Part shown: positions 24,894 to 33,425 of the stretch, piece after piece | Layout of the letters: every line of letters starts with the position of its first letter | Position numbering within the stretch: position 1 is the stretch's first letter | Origin: Streptomyces sp. NBC_01750 | GTDB lineage: Bacteria; Actinomycetota; Actinomycetes; Streptomycetales; Streptomycetaceae | Assembly (NCBI RefSeq): GCF_035918095.1 | Contig: NZ_CP109137.1 | Coordinates: 806,001-870,000, forward strand | Reading direction: 5' to 3' | Length of the DNA stretch: 64,000 bases | Notes under the pieces: model-generated | Databases searched by the model: none | What the model saw: the letters and a program-made list of their open reading frames with translations, nothing else | What the model was told of the DNA's origin: nothing | Translations under genes and position numbers: made by a program

Positions 24894-27176
24894 GTGACCA
24901 TGCCTGCGCAGGAGCCTCCGGCTTCGGGCGGCGGGCGCGAAGAACTGTCCGCAGCGGTCGACAGCCTGGCCGCCGAGAACGCCATTCTCCGCGAGCGACT
25001 CACCCGACGGCATCTGATCGACCTGGCCACCGGGATCCTGGTGACCCAGCTGGAGGCGTCTCCCGCCGAGGCGGCCGAACACCTCGTGCGGCTCGCCGGG
25101 GCAACCGGCCTGAGCACCGAAGATCTCGCCGCGGACATCGTGAACAGCGCGGCGGGAACCATGGCCGTCGCGCCACCCGCGACGCCCGCCGGTGGCCGAG
25201 AAGCCGTTGCCGAGGCCCGCCGGATACGCCGCGTCGCCACCGCCGCCGAGGCGAACGACACCGTCAGCGAGGCCGCGGACACCCTGCTGAAGGGCGGCAT
25301 GAGCCCGCTCGGGGTGGAGAGCCTCTGGTTGTGGCGGCTCACAGAATCCGACTGTCTCAGCCTCGCCGGACACGCCGGGGTGAGCGCCGGGGAAGCGGCG
25401 CGGTGGCAGTGGATCCCGCCGGCGGCCCCGGCGCTGTTCCAGCAGGTCATCGCAGAAGGCTCGCCGGTCTGGCTGCCCTCCGGGCCGTCACCGGATGTGG
25501 CGCTGCCCGGCCCCGGCCCCGAAGCTGCCCGTGCCGTCCTCCCGCTGCGGCTCAGGGGCACGACCGTAGGGCTGGCTCTCGCCGTCTGGCCGGGCCGCGC
25601 GGATCTTGACGAAGGCGTCCGGCGGGCGCTCACCGACGTGATCGAAGTGGCGGCGAGGGTCCTTAACGCCACGGACGCCGAACCGTCATCGTCACCGCTC
25701 CTCGACGACCTGGTCGACGCGCTGGCCCATCCCGCGATGATCCTGCGCCGCGATCCGGCCACCGCGGAGCTGTCGGTGGAGCACCTCAACGAGCCGGCAT
25801 CCGAAGCTCTCGGCGGGACACACCAGACCGGGCAGCCCCTCGAAGTCGCGCTGCCCCGGCACTACTCCGATCTCGCGCTTCTCTCCCAGCGCGCGCACTC
25901 CGGCACCTCACTTCAGCGCGCGGCCAGGCTGCCGCCGGAGCACGGCGCGGACGCCCGCACGTCTCTTCTCGACGTCCGGGTCCTGCCGGTCGGCGCCGAA
26001 CGCACCGCCGTGCTGTGGCACACCGACAGCGACCGGCGGATGTCCGCCATACGTGCGCTGGGCCAGCTGCAGGGCGTCGCGCCTTTCGAGGACGATCTCA
26101 CCAGGGGCACATCGACGTGGAGTGAACAGGCGTACGGAATTCTCGGCATCGACCGGGAGTCGGAACCGATCCCCCTCGCCAACCTGAGGTTCCGTGTGCA
26201 CCCGGAGGACGGCGACGATCTGGCCGAACTTCTCACGACCCTGACCGAGCGGCGCAAGGGCGCGGTCGCGGTCATCCGCCTCATCCGTGACGACGGCGGA
26301 CTGCGACATGTACGTATCGCCGCGGAGCCCCTCATGGATGAGGACGCCCTCACCGGAATCACCGGCGTCTACCAGGACGTCTCCGCGGGATTCCATACGG
26401 AGGTCGCCCTCAGCGCGACGTTCGACCAGCTCACCGCGGTACAGGCGCAGGCAGCGCTGCGGCACCGGCTGGTTCTCCAGCTCCAGCAGGCGATCGTCCC
26501 CGAGATGCCCGCCCTTCAGCGGCTGCCCGGACTGCAGGCCACGGCCCGCTACCGGCCCGCGGCTCAGGAATACCGCGTGGGCGGCGACTGGTACGACGTC
26601 GTCCCGCTGCCCAACGGCAAGGTGCTGGTGGCGGTCGGCGACATAGCGGGGCACGGTATCGACGCCGCCACCGGAATGGTCGCCCTGCGGAACGCGCTGC
26701 GGGCACTGGCCTTCACCGGGCACACCCCCGCTCGGCTCATGGAATGGCTGAACGACGTCACACTGAGCACGCAGGGCCACCCGACCGCCACCGCGGTCTG
26801 TGCGCTCTACGATCCGGGCGACCGCACGCTGTGCTGGGCGAGCGCCGGGCATCTGCCGCTGCTGCTGGTACGCGAAGGCAGAGCGCGGCTGCTCGATCCG
26901 CCACGGGACATCCTGCTGGGGGCTGTGCCGTCCTTCGCCTACCGGGAGACGACCACGCAGCTACTGCCGGGCGACACACTGCTGCTGTACACGGACGGAC
27001 TCATCGAGCGCCGCCATGACGGACTGGACGAGGGTCTGGCCACACTCCGGCTGGCGGCGGAGAAGCTGAGCTCGTGCGAGGTCGAGGAGCAGGCCGACCG
27101 GCTGCTGAGCGGCGCCACGGGCGACACGGACGACGACACGAGTCTCATCGCGGTCCGCGTCTGCGCGGACCCCTGA
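24894..27176 (+). CDS. SpoIIE-family phosphatase with ANTAR, GAF and PAS domains
   Basis: This 760-residue soluble signalling protein starts with a coiled segment and an ANTAR-like domain (about 20-85, LIDLATGILVTQLEASPAEA). A GAF-like domain (about 105-265) and PAS-like regions follow (about 280-380 and 405-515, with WSEQAYGILGID and TGITGVYQDVS). A C-terminal SpoIIE/PP2C domain (about 545-760) has VGGDWYDVVPLPNGKV, VAVGDIAGHGIDAATGM and DDDTSLIAVRV. The GTG start is five bases from GGGAG. An ANTAR domain joined to a PP2C phosphatase would allow RNA binding and partner-switching output in one protein; this is inferred. It converges on the hybrid kinase gene. Confidence 0.85.
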   Translation: MTMPAQEPPASGGGREELSAAVDSLAAENAILRERLTRRHLIDLATGILVTQLEASPAEAAEHLVRLAGATGLSTEDLAADIVNSAAGTMAVAPPATPAGGREAVAEARRIRRVATAAEANDTVSEAADTLLKGGMSPLGVESLWLWRLTESDCLSLAGHAGVSAGEAARWQWIPPAAPALFQQVIAEGSPVWLPSGPSPDVALPGPGPEAARAVLPLRLRGTTVGLALAVWPGRADLDEGVRRALTDVIEVAARVLNATDAEPSSSPLLDDLVDALAHPAMILRRDPATAELSVEHLNEPASEALGGTHQTGQPLEVALPRHYSDLALLSQRAHSGTSLQRAARLPPEHGADARTSLLDVRVLPVGAERTAVLWHTDSDRRMSAIRALGQLQGVAPFEDDLTRGTSTWSEQAYGILGIDRESEPIPLANLRFRVHPEDGDDLAELLTTLTERRKGAVAVIRLIRDDGGLRHVRIAAEPLMDEDALTGITGVYQDVSAGFHTEVALSATFDQLTAVQAQAALRHRLVLQLQQAIVPEMPALQRLPGLQATARYRPAAQEYRVGGDWYDVVPLPNGKVLVAVGDIAGHGIDAATGMVALRNALRALAFTGHTPARLMEWLNDVTLSTQGHPTATAVCALYDPGDRTLCWASAGHLPLLLVREGRARLLDPPRDILLGAVPSFAYRETTTQLLPGDTLLLYTDGLIERRHDGLDEGLATLRLAAEKLSSCEVEEQADRLLSGATGDTDDDTSLIAVRVCADP

Positions 27177-27222
27177 CGGGCCGTTGCCGGGCCGTTGTCG
27201 GGCAGGGCGCCGCCCCTCGCCT

Positions 27223-30162
27223 TCAGCCGCCGCGCGCCAGCCACATTCGGATTCTCGCCATCAGATTGTCCGCGTCCACGGGTTTGGCCACATAGTCATT
27301 GGCCCCTGCGGCCAGGGCCTTGGCGCGGTCACCCGGCATGGCTTTGGCGGTGACCGCGATGATCGGCACATCGGCGAAGCGGGGCAGTTCCCTGATCGCT
27401 GCCATGGTGGCGGTGCCGTCCATCCCGGCCATCATCACGTCCATCACGATGAGATCCACCTCGTCGTGCGCCATGAGCAGATCGATCCCGGCTCTGCCGT
27501 TGTCCGCCTGAAGCACGAGCATTCCCTCGCGTTCCAGGACCTGGGTCAGCGCGAAGATGTTCCGGGTGTCGTCGTCCACCACCAACACCGTGTGTCCGAT
27601 GGCCGGTTCGCCGCCGCTGGGCACAGCGTCCGAGTCCTCCTGAGTACCGTCGAGCGATCGCTGATGGAGCGCCGGGGCGCGCGCCGGCAGGTAGAGCGTG
27701 AAAGAGCTGCCCCGGCCCACGGCGCTCTCCGCGACGATGGCACCGCCGAGGAGCTGAGCCACCTCCCGGCTGATGGACAGTCCGAGGCCGGTGCCGCCGT
27801 AGCGGCGGGATGTAGTGCCGTCGCCCTGCTGAAAGGCTCCGAACACGCTCTGCAGACGGTCGGCCGGGATGCCGATTCCGGTATCGGTGACACGGAAGGC
27901 GACAACCGGACCGCGGTCGTACAGGGCAGGGGGCAGCTCGTCACCCGCGGCGGGGCGGACGCGCAGTTCGACGCTGCCCTGCTCGGTGAACTTCAGTGCG
28001 TTGGAGACCAGATTGCGCAGCACCTGCCGGAGCCGGGACTCGTCGGTGACGAGTTCGTCGGGCAGTCCCGGCGTCTCGATCACGCGGAACTCCAGCTCGC
28101 GTTCGCTCGCCACCGGACGGAAAGTCGCCTCGACGTACTCCAGGAGCTGGTGCAGCGCGAACGGCTCGGCGTGGATGTCCATCTTTCCGGCTTCGACCTT
28201 CGACAGGTCCAGGATGTCGTTGATCAGCTGAAGCAGGTCGGACCCCGCGGAGTGAATCACCTCGGCGTAGTCGACCTGTTTCTGCGTCAGGTTCCCCTCG
28301 ATGTTCTGCGCGAGCAACTGGGCAAGGATCAGCAGGCTGTTCAGCGGTGTACGCAATTCATGGCTCATATTGGCCAGGAATTCGGACTTGTACATCGAGG
28401 TGCGGGAGAGCTGCTGGGCGCGGGCCTCCAGTTCCTGGCGGGCCTGCTCGATCTCCAGGTTCTTGCGCTCGATGTCCCGGTTGCGGTCCGCCAGCAGCGC
28501 CGCCTGCTCCTTCAGCTCGGCGTTGGAGCGCTGCAGCTCCTCCTGACGCGCCTGCAACTCTCCGGAGCGGGCGCTGAGTTCGGCCGTCAGCCGCTGCGAC
28601 TGGTCCAGGAGTTCGTCCGTACGCACATTGGCGATCAGCGAGCTGACATTCACTCCCACCGTCTCGATGAACTGGTCGAGGAAGTCCCGGTGGATGTCGG
28701 TCAGCGGCCGCAGCGCTGCCAGTTCGATGACGCCGAGCACTTGCTCCTCCACGACGATCGGCAGCACGATCAGGTTGCTGGGGTCCATACGGCCGGTGCC
28801 GGACACGATGGTCGCGTAGCCGGGCGGCAAGTCCTCCACGGTGATGGTCCGGCGGCTCTGCGCGGCCTGGCCGACGAGCGACTGGCCCAGCAGGAAACGG
28901 CGCGGTCCTGCTGCCGGGTCGTCGGGCGCACCGTAGGCGGCGATCATGACCAGCTCTGTTCCACGGCCCTCGTCCCCGGTCAGGAAGAAGCCGCCGTACT
29001 GGGCGGAGACGAGCGGGGGCACCTCCGTCATGATCAGCTCGGCAACCGCGGAGAGGCTTCGAGTCCCCTGGATGAGGCTCGAAATGCGGGCCAGATGGGT
29101 CTTGAGCCAGTCCTGTTCCTCATTGGCCCGGACCGTCGCCCGCAGCGACTCCACCATCGCGTTGATGTTGTCCTTGAGATCTCCGACCTCGCCGGGGGCC
29201 TCCACCGTGATGGACCGGGTGAGATCGCCTTCCGCGACCGCGCTGGTCACCTCGGCGATGGCACGCACCTGGCGGGTCAGATTGCCGGCCAGTTCGTTGA
29301 CGTTCTCGGTGAGCCGCTTCCAGGTACCGGAAACCCCTTCCACCTCGGCCTGGCCTCCCAGCCGCCCTTCGCTGCCGACCTCACGGGCCACCCGCGTGAC
29401 TTCGGCGGCGAAGGAGGACAGCTGGTCGACCATGGTGTTGATCGTGGTCTTGAGTTCCAGGATCTCCCCCCGCGCGTCGACATCGATCTTGCGCGTCAGG
29501 TCGCCACCGGCGACGGCCGTGGTGACCTGGGCGATGTTGCGAACCTGGTTGGTGAGGTTGGTCGCCATGGAGTTGACGTTGTCGGTCAGGTCCTTCCAGG
29601 TGCCCGACACTCCTCGGACGGTGGCCTGACCACCGAGTTTGCCGTCCGTTCCCACCTCGCGAGCGACCCGGCTGACCTCCTCCGCGAACGAGGACAGCCG
29701 GTCCACCATCGTGTTGATGGTCTCCTTGAGCTCCAGGATCTCCCCGCGCGCCTCCACCCTGATCTTCTGGGTGAGGTCGCCGCGAGCCACGGCGGTCGCG
29801 ACCTGGGCGATGGACCGGACCTGGGACGTCAGGTTGTCCGCCATGGTGTTGACGCCGGTGGTGAGCTCCTGCCACACGCCACTGACGCGCGGTTCCTGCG
29901 CGTGACTGCCGAGCAGTCCCTGTCCGCCGACCTCCCGGGCGACCCGGGTGACCTCGGAGGTGACCAGCGTCAACTGGTCGACCATGCCGTTGTAGATGAC
30001 CGCGATCTCGCCGAGCAGCCCTTCGGCCTCGGGAAGCCGGGCCGAGAGGTCACCGTCCCGTACGGCTGTGAGCCCGGCCAGCAGTTTCCTGAGCCCTTCC
30101 TCGCTCAGCTCTGCGGGCAGCCGGGCCTGCTGGGGATCAGGCGTGTGGGCAGGCACATCCAT
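27223..30162 (-). CDS. HAMP-array hybrid sensor histidine kinase with receiver
   Basis: This 979-residue soluble hybrid kinase has no transmembrane segment. An N-terminal array of HAMP repeats (about 25-370) carries recurrent GDLTQKI/GDLTRKI/GDLTRSI and [23 protein letters not shown] units. A GAF domain (about 385-530) and a coiled coil (about 540-610) follow. The HisKA H-box is [17 protein letters not shown], the HATPase has [11 protein letters not shown] and [10 protein letters not shown], and the C-terminal receiver has [15 protein letters not shown] with the phospho-accepting Asp. The layout resembles fungal group III (NIK1-type) kinases. The ATG at 30162 has GAGG six bases upstream. The signal and downstream partner are unknown. 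Confidence 0.9.
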   Translation of the reverse strand: MDVPAHTPDPQQARLPAELSEEGLRKLLAGLTAVRDGDLSARLPEAEGLLGEIAVIYNGMVDQLTLVTSEVTRVAREVGGQGLLGSHAQEPRVSGVWQELTTGVNTMADNLTSQVRSIAQVATAVARGDLTQKIRVEARGEILELKETINTMVDRLSSFAEEVSRVAREVGTDGKLGGQATVRGVSGTWKDLTDNVNSMATNLTNQVRNIAQVTTAVAGGDLTRKIDVDARGEILELKTTINTMVDQLSSFAAEVTRVAREVGSEGRLGGQAEVEGVSGTWKRLTENVNELAGNLTRQVRAIAEVTSAVAEGDLTRSITVEAPGEVGDLKDNINAMVESLRATVRANEEQDWLKTHLARISSLIQGTRSLSAVAELIMTEVPPLVSAQYGGFFLTGDEGRGTELVMIAAYGAPDDPAAGPRRFLLGQSLVGQAAQSRRTITVEDLPPGYATIVSGTGRMDPSNLIVLPIVVEEQVLGVIELAALRPLTDIHRDFLDQFIETVGVNVSSLIANVRTDELLDQSQRLTAELSARSGELQARQEELQRSNAELKEQAALLADRNRDIERKNLEIEQARQELEARAQQLSRTSMYKSEFLANMSHELRTPLNSLLILAQLLAQNIEGNLTQKQVDYAEVIHSAGSDLLQLINDILDLSKVEAGKMDIHAEPFALHQLLEYVEATFRPVASERELEFRVIETPGLPDELVTDESRLRQVLRNLVSNALKFTEQGSVELRVRPAAGDELPPALYDRGPVVAFRVTDTGIGIPADRLQSVFGAFQQGDGTTSRRYGGTGLGLSISREVAQLLGGAIVAESAVGRGSSFTLYLPARAPALHQRSLDGTQEDSDAVPSGGEPAIGHTVLVVDDDTRNIFALTQVLEREGMLVLQADNGRAGIDLLMAHDEVDLIVMDVMMAGMDGTATMAAIRELPRFADVPIIAVTAKAMPGDRAKALAAGANDYVAKPVDADNLMARIRMWLARGG

Positions 30163-30330
30163 CGCTGACCTCGCGCTGTCGTGGCTTGCGTCGCCGTGCC
30201 GTGAGATGCCGCGGCGTGGCGGTCTCAACGGCTCTTCCCACTGTGGCACGCGGTATCGGTCCGGACACCCGGGGCAGCAGGCACACATCCTCCGGTGACC
30301 AAGGCAGCGCCCGGTCCCGCGCCGACACCG

Positions 30331-30406
30331 CCCGGTCCCGCAGACGCCGCCCGGCCACTCGGGGACGGCCCGGTCCCGCACGCGCCGCCCGGTCACTCGG
30401 GGACGG
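30331..30406. repeat. Two tandem 38-base repeats overlapping a gene end
   Basis: Units at 30331-30368 and 30369-30406 both begin CCCGGTCCCG and end CACTCGGGGACGG, differing at three positions. The right unit includes the last codons and stop of the minus-strand HATPase gene. The left unit is therefore a downstream copy of that gene end. A partial third copy of the first 10 bases lies at about 30310. Confidence 0.8.
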
Positions 30407-30836
30407 CCACCACGAACCAGACCGCTTTGCCGGTTCCGCGCGGCACCCATCCCCAGCCGGCGGAGAGCCGCTCGAGCAGATAGAGGCCATGCCCCGAAGA
30501 CCGGGCCGCACGGTGCGGGCCATGAGGCCGCGGCCGCACCTGACTGGTGTCGCTGACCTGGACCCACAGACGCCCGGGGGTCCGGTCCAGCCTCAGCTCG
30601 CACGGGGCCCCACCATGCATACAGGAATTGGTGACGACCTCGGAGACAAGCAGCAGCACATCACCTCGTACGACGCTCCCGGCCGGGCCGGAGAGGCTGA
30701 ACCACTCGTCGAGCGCCTGCCGCGTCAGGTCGCGGCACTGACCCACCACGCCCGGCCCGCCCCCCAGCGGAAATCGGCGGCTGTAGGTCGCTCGCCGCTC
30801 TTTCTGTGCCCGATCCATATCCTGCCGGTGCCCCAT
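30393..30836 (-). CDS. HATPase_c_2 ATP-binding regulatory protein
   Basis: This 147-residue RsbW-like ATPase has LLLVSEVVTNSCMHGG as N box, LWVQVSDTSQVRP as degenerate G1 and SSGHGLYLLERLSAGWGW as G2. Such small proteins are abundant in Streptomyces, where they act as anti-sigma factors or orphan kinases. It ends inside a 38-base tandem duplication. The start is uncertain: ATG 30836 lacks a ribosome site and ATG 30818 has one that is too close. It is downstream of a paralogous HATPase and a STAS gene on the same strand. Confidence 0.8.
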   Translation of the reverse strand: MGHRQDMDRAQKERRATYSRRFPLGGGPGVVGQCRDLTRQALDEWFSLSGPAGSVVRGDVLLLVSEVVTNSCMHGGAPCELRLDRTPGRLWVQVSDTSQVRPRPHGPHRAARSSGHGLYLLERLSAGWGWVPRGTGKAVWFVVAVPE

Positions 30837-30938
30837 AAACCGACATCAAAGCATCAGAACCGGGACGCGACTCTTCGTACCGCGCTGCTCGACGACGCGC
30901 TCCCCAGGGCGACCAACCGTTCCGGGCACGACGAGTCA

Positions 30939-31433
30939 CTACCGGTTCCGGGTGGGACGAGCCGGCTCGGCGCCCGAGGGAGAGCTGACCTCGAGCCAGA
31001 CGACCTTGCCGCCGCCGCGCGGGGCCCAGCCCCAGCTCCGCGAGAGCCGCTGCAGCACGATCAGACCGTGGCCGCCGGGCTGAGAGGCGTCTCGGGGCGG
31101 CCGGGGCCTCGGAGACTCCGGGCTGGCGTCGGCGACCTCGATCCGCAGCCGTTCGCCGGCATGGATCAGCACCAGTTCCGTCGGCCCGCCCGCGTGCAGA
31201 CAGGCGTTGGTGACCACCTCGGAGACGAGGAGCAGCACGTCCTCGACGAGTTCCGCCTCTCCCGCCGCCGGTTCCTCCGCCGGTTCCTCCGCCTGGGCCC
31301 CCGCCGCGGCGGGCATCCAGCCCCAGTCCTCCAGCGCCTCTCTGGTGAAGTCACGGCAGCGGCTCACCACCCCCTTGGTCCCGAACAGCGCCAGACGTCG
31401 GGTCTGCCCCTGCCCGCGGAGGCTCATGCCCAT
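30939..31433 (-). CDS. HATPase_c_2 ATP-binding regulatory protein (STAS partner)
   Basis: This 164-residue RsbW-like ATPase has LLLVSEVVTNACLHAGG as N box, LRIEVADASPESP as G1 and QPGGHGLIVLQRLSRSWGW as G2. A Glu/Ala-rich insert (AEEPAEEPAAGEAE) lies before the N box. The ATG at 31433 has GGAGG five bases upstream. It lies 12 bases after the stop of the STAS antagonist gene, so the pair is probably a kinase/antagonist module co-translated for partner switching. Confidence 0.83.
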   Translation of the reverse strand: MGMSLRGQGQTRRLALFGTKGVVSRCRDFTREALEDWGWMPAAAGAQAEEPAEEPAAGEAELVEDVLLLVSEVVTNACLHAGGPTELVLIHAGERLRIEVADASPESPRPRPPRDASQPGGHGLIVLQRLSRSWGWAPRGGGKVVWLEVSSPSGAEPARPTRNR

Positions 31434-31444
31434 CGGCTCCTCCG

Positions 31445-31843
31445 CTATTTCGGCCGCTGATCCGCCAGCGCCTCGTCGACAGTGGCGTACACCCGGAACA
31501 CCGCGTGCGCGCCCGTGATGTCGAACATGCGCGCCACCGGTGGTCGCAGCCCGGCGAGCTCCACGCGGCCACCCGCCTCACTCGCCGCGAGCCTCGCCCG
31601 CAGCAGTACGTTCAGGCCGGTGGAGTCGCAGAACCGCAGGTCGGCGCAGTCGACCACAATCCGCTCGGCTCGTGCCTCCACGGCTTCGACGAGTGCCTCA
31701 CGCAGCGGCAGGGCGGTGTCGTGATCGAGTTCGCCGTCGAGTACGAGTACGACGGCGTCGGCGCCCGCTCTCACTTCGACACGGAGACGCCCTCTGCCGG
31801 GCGCACCCTCCCCCGGCGGCTGCCCGGCTACTCCCGACACCAT
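31445..31843 (-). CDS. STAS-domain anti-sigma factor antagonist
   Basis: This 132-residue RsbV/SpoIIAA-type protein has VVLVLDGELDHDTALPLREAL, IVVDCADLRFCDSTGLNVLL and FDITGAHAVFRVYATVDEAL. The serine in DSTGLN is the expected phosphorylation site for the adjacent kinase. When dephosphorylated, for example by a SpoIIE-type phosphatase, it would bind the anti-sigma factor. The ATG at 31843 (MVSGVAG) is chosen with GGGAG six bases upstream; an ATG at 31879 is less supported. The gene comes first in a short operon with the HATPase genes. Confidence 0.87.
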   Translation of the reverse strand: MVSGVAGQPPGEGAPGRGRLRVEVRAGADAVVLVLDGELDHDTALPLREALVEAVEARAERIVVDCADLRFCDSTGLNVLLRARLAASEAGGRVELAGLRPPVARMFDITGAHAVFRVYATVDEALADQRPK

Positions 31844-31924
31844 GGGGTTCTCCCGCCTCCTGACGTTCTTCCGGTCCATTCGACTATTGCCCGACCGGGC
31901 CGACGCGGCCAGCCCGAGGAGGAA

Positions 31925-32173
31925 CTAGCACCGCCGGGGTGCGGTCTGCCGCTGCACGGGCCGCTGATTCGGCCGGGTCTGCGCGATGTAGCGTTCCGCC
32001 GCGATGACGGCCTCGGCGGCCGTGCGCTCACCCATCAGCACGCACAGGGTGTACGCGGTGTCTTCGAAGCGGCTCCGGGCACGAGGGTCGTGGGGGGCGA
32101 CAAGAACGAGGCGTTCCTGAGCCCGGTAGCGGGCCATCAGCCCGGCGATCACACCTGCATCCGGCATCAACAT
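31925..32173 (-). CDS. DUF5133-like small protein
   Basis: This 82-residue soluble protein contains GVIAGLMARYRAQERLVL, then RSRFEDTAYTLCVLMGERTAAEAVIAAERYI. The FEDTAYTLCV segment matches a streptomycete-specific family recalled as DUF5133, whose function is unknown but which often sits beside SigB-type regulators. The ATG at 32173 has AAGGAGGG six bases upstream, an excellent site. Its last 15 residues are basic and glutamine-rich. Confidence 0.75.
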   Translation of the reverse strand: MLMPDAGVIAGLMARYRAQERLVLVAPHDPRARSRFEDTAYTLCVLMGERTAAEAVIAAERYIAQTRPNQRPVQRQTAPRRC

Positions 32174-32420
32174 CAGTGCCCTCCTTGACTGAAAGCACCA
32201 GCGGGCGTCGGGCCACAAGGGCGGACTATCGGAGCGGGCTCCCGCTCGAAAGAGCGTCACCCGGCCGTTCATTCTCGCGCGGCGCATTCACACCCGCCAT
32301 TCGTGTGATTACTTTCAGTAACCAGGGCCCTGCCACACCATTCACTCAGCATGATCGGCGCCCTTGCGGGCAGGAGCGCCCCGTCTGTTCACTGCCCGAC
32401 ACTGAAAGAGATCCCGAAGC

Positions 32421-32591
32421 GTGTCCTCCCAGTCCCATACCCCAGGTTCGCCGATTTACGACCAGATGGTCCGCGAGCGCGGCGATGTTCTCAACGAGGC
32501 CCGAACCTTCGCGGCGCTCACCCATCAGCACGCGGACCAAGTACTGCGGCAGAGCGGCCCGGTCCACCAGGACCCCGTCGAACGGCGCTGA
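32421..32591 (+). CDS. Small hypothetical protein (56 residues)
   Basis: A GTG-started frame encodes a short soluble protein containing PIYDQMVRERGDVLNEAR and then TFAALTHQHADQVLRQ. The regular amphipathic helices and strong third-position G/C bias point to a real gene. Its central part is typical of small hypothetical proteins in Streptomyces. An AGAG-type ribosome site lies upstream. No function can be assigned. It lies between the DUF5133 gene and the VOC gene in the stress-regulator region. Confidence 0.6.
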   Translation: MSSQSHTPGSPIYDQMVRERGDVLNEARTFAALTHQHADQVLRQSGPVHQDPVERR

Positions 32592-32611
32592 ACGCCCGCG
32601 CCATGAACGCG

Positions 32612-32636
32612 GTGTGCTCTTGAGGGCCACGGGTAC
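32612..32636 (+). promoter_or_regulatory. SigB-like promoter of the VOC gene
   Basis: GTGT, 15 bases, then GGGTAC match GNNT-N14-16-GGGTA(C/T). The -10 hexamer ends only 10 bases before the ATG at 32647, so the transcript would begin within a few bases of the start codon. The VOC gene also lacks a ribosome site, in agreement with a leaderless or nearly leaderless message. Confidence 0.5.
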
Positions 32637-32646
32637 CCGACAGCCC

Positions 32647-33042
32647 ATGACGGTCGAAAAAACGAGTGTCCTCGTCCTGGACTGTGCCGAGCCCGCAGAG
32701 CTGGCGGAGTTCTATGCCGGCCTGCTCCACGCGGAGCTGCGCATCGGGCACGACCCCGACTTCGTGGAAGTCATCGGTCACGACGGCGTACATCTGGCGG
32801 TTCGCAAGGATCACGGTTACGCGCCACCCAGTTGGCCACGGCCGGAGGACTCCCAGCAGTCGCATCTGCGCATCCTGGTGGCCCGCGGTGACATGGACGA
32901 GGCCGAACGCGAGGCGATCAGCCTCGGCGCCCGGCCGGTGGACACCAAGGACAACGGCGGCCCGCGCGATGTACGCGTCTATGCCGACCCGGCCGGACAC
33001 TCCTTCTCCCTGGCAGTGACTCCTCAGGTGCCGGAGCTCTGA
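32647..33042 (+). CDS. VOC-family (glyoxalase/dioxygenase-like) protein
   Basis: This 131-residue protein has two beta-alpha-beta-beta-beta modules: VLVLDCAEPAELAEFYAGLL, then HLRILVARGDMDEAEREA, then VRVYADPAGHSFSLAV ending the fold. Vicinal oxygen chelate proteins may be metal-dependent lyases, isomerases or drug-binding resistance proteins. Here no activity can be assigned. There is no recognisable ribosome site, and a SigB-like promoter ends 10 bases upstream, so stress-induced leaderless translation is possible. Confidence 0.82.
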   Translation: MTVEKTSVLVLDCAEPAELAEFYAGLLHAELRIGHDPDFVEVIGHDGVHLAVRKDHGYAPPSWPRPEDSQQSHLRILVARGDMDEAEREAISLGARPVDTKDNGGPRDVRVYADPAGHSFSLAVTPQVPEL

Positions 33043-33425
33043 CTCCCGGCCGCCACGTCCGGTGAGCAAGGCGTCGATGTGGCGTCCGCGCTCAACGGCG
33101 TTCGCGGCGGACCACAGCCCAAGGCCGTGGTCCGCCCGGGAGCTCCTCCTCCGGCACCTGACCACCGAGGCGGTGTCGCGTCGGCCATGGATCCGCGAGT
33201 TCGTTCGTCGCGGCCGACCACCGAACCGTGGCGCCGGCGCCGCGCCGCCGGTTTCCCGGCCACGGCGCCATCAGGCGCCGTCCGGCCTCAACAGGGGACC
33301 GGCTGCGCTGTTCGCGGCGCGTACGTCGTGCTGTCACACAGACGACACCGCCCCTTCCTTTCCGCTCGCTCCTCTTGGAAACTCCGCTCACTTCTGTCTC
33401 CTCACTCCAAGAGGTGCCCACTCTC
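33043..33425. other. Gene-free stretch upstream of phospholipase C
   Basis: This 383-base interval contains no credible gene. It should hold the promoter of the phospholipase gene, but no GTTCACC-type PHO box repeats and no clear -10/-35 pair were seen. Confidence 0.45.

Noticed and set aside
27184..30168. Long plus-strand open frame over the hybrid kinase
   Set aside because: It shows no domain and lies exactly antisense to an intact kinase; codon bias explains it.
33300..33425. PHO box upstream of phospholipase C
   Set aside because: No GTTCACC-type direct repeats were found in the interval, so phosphate control cannot be claimed from sequence.
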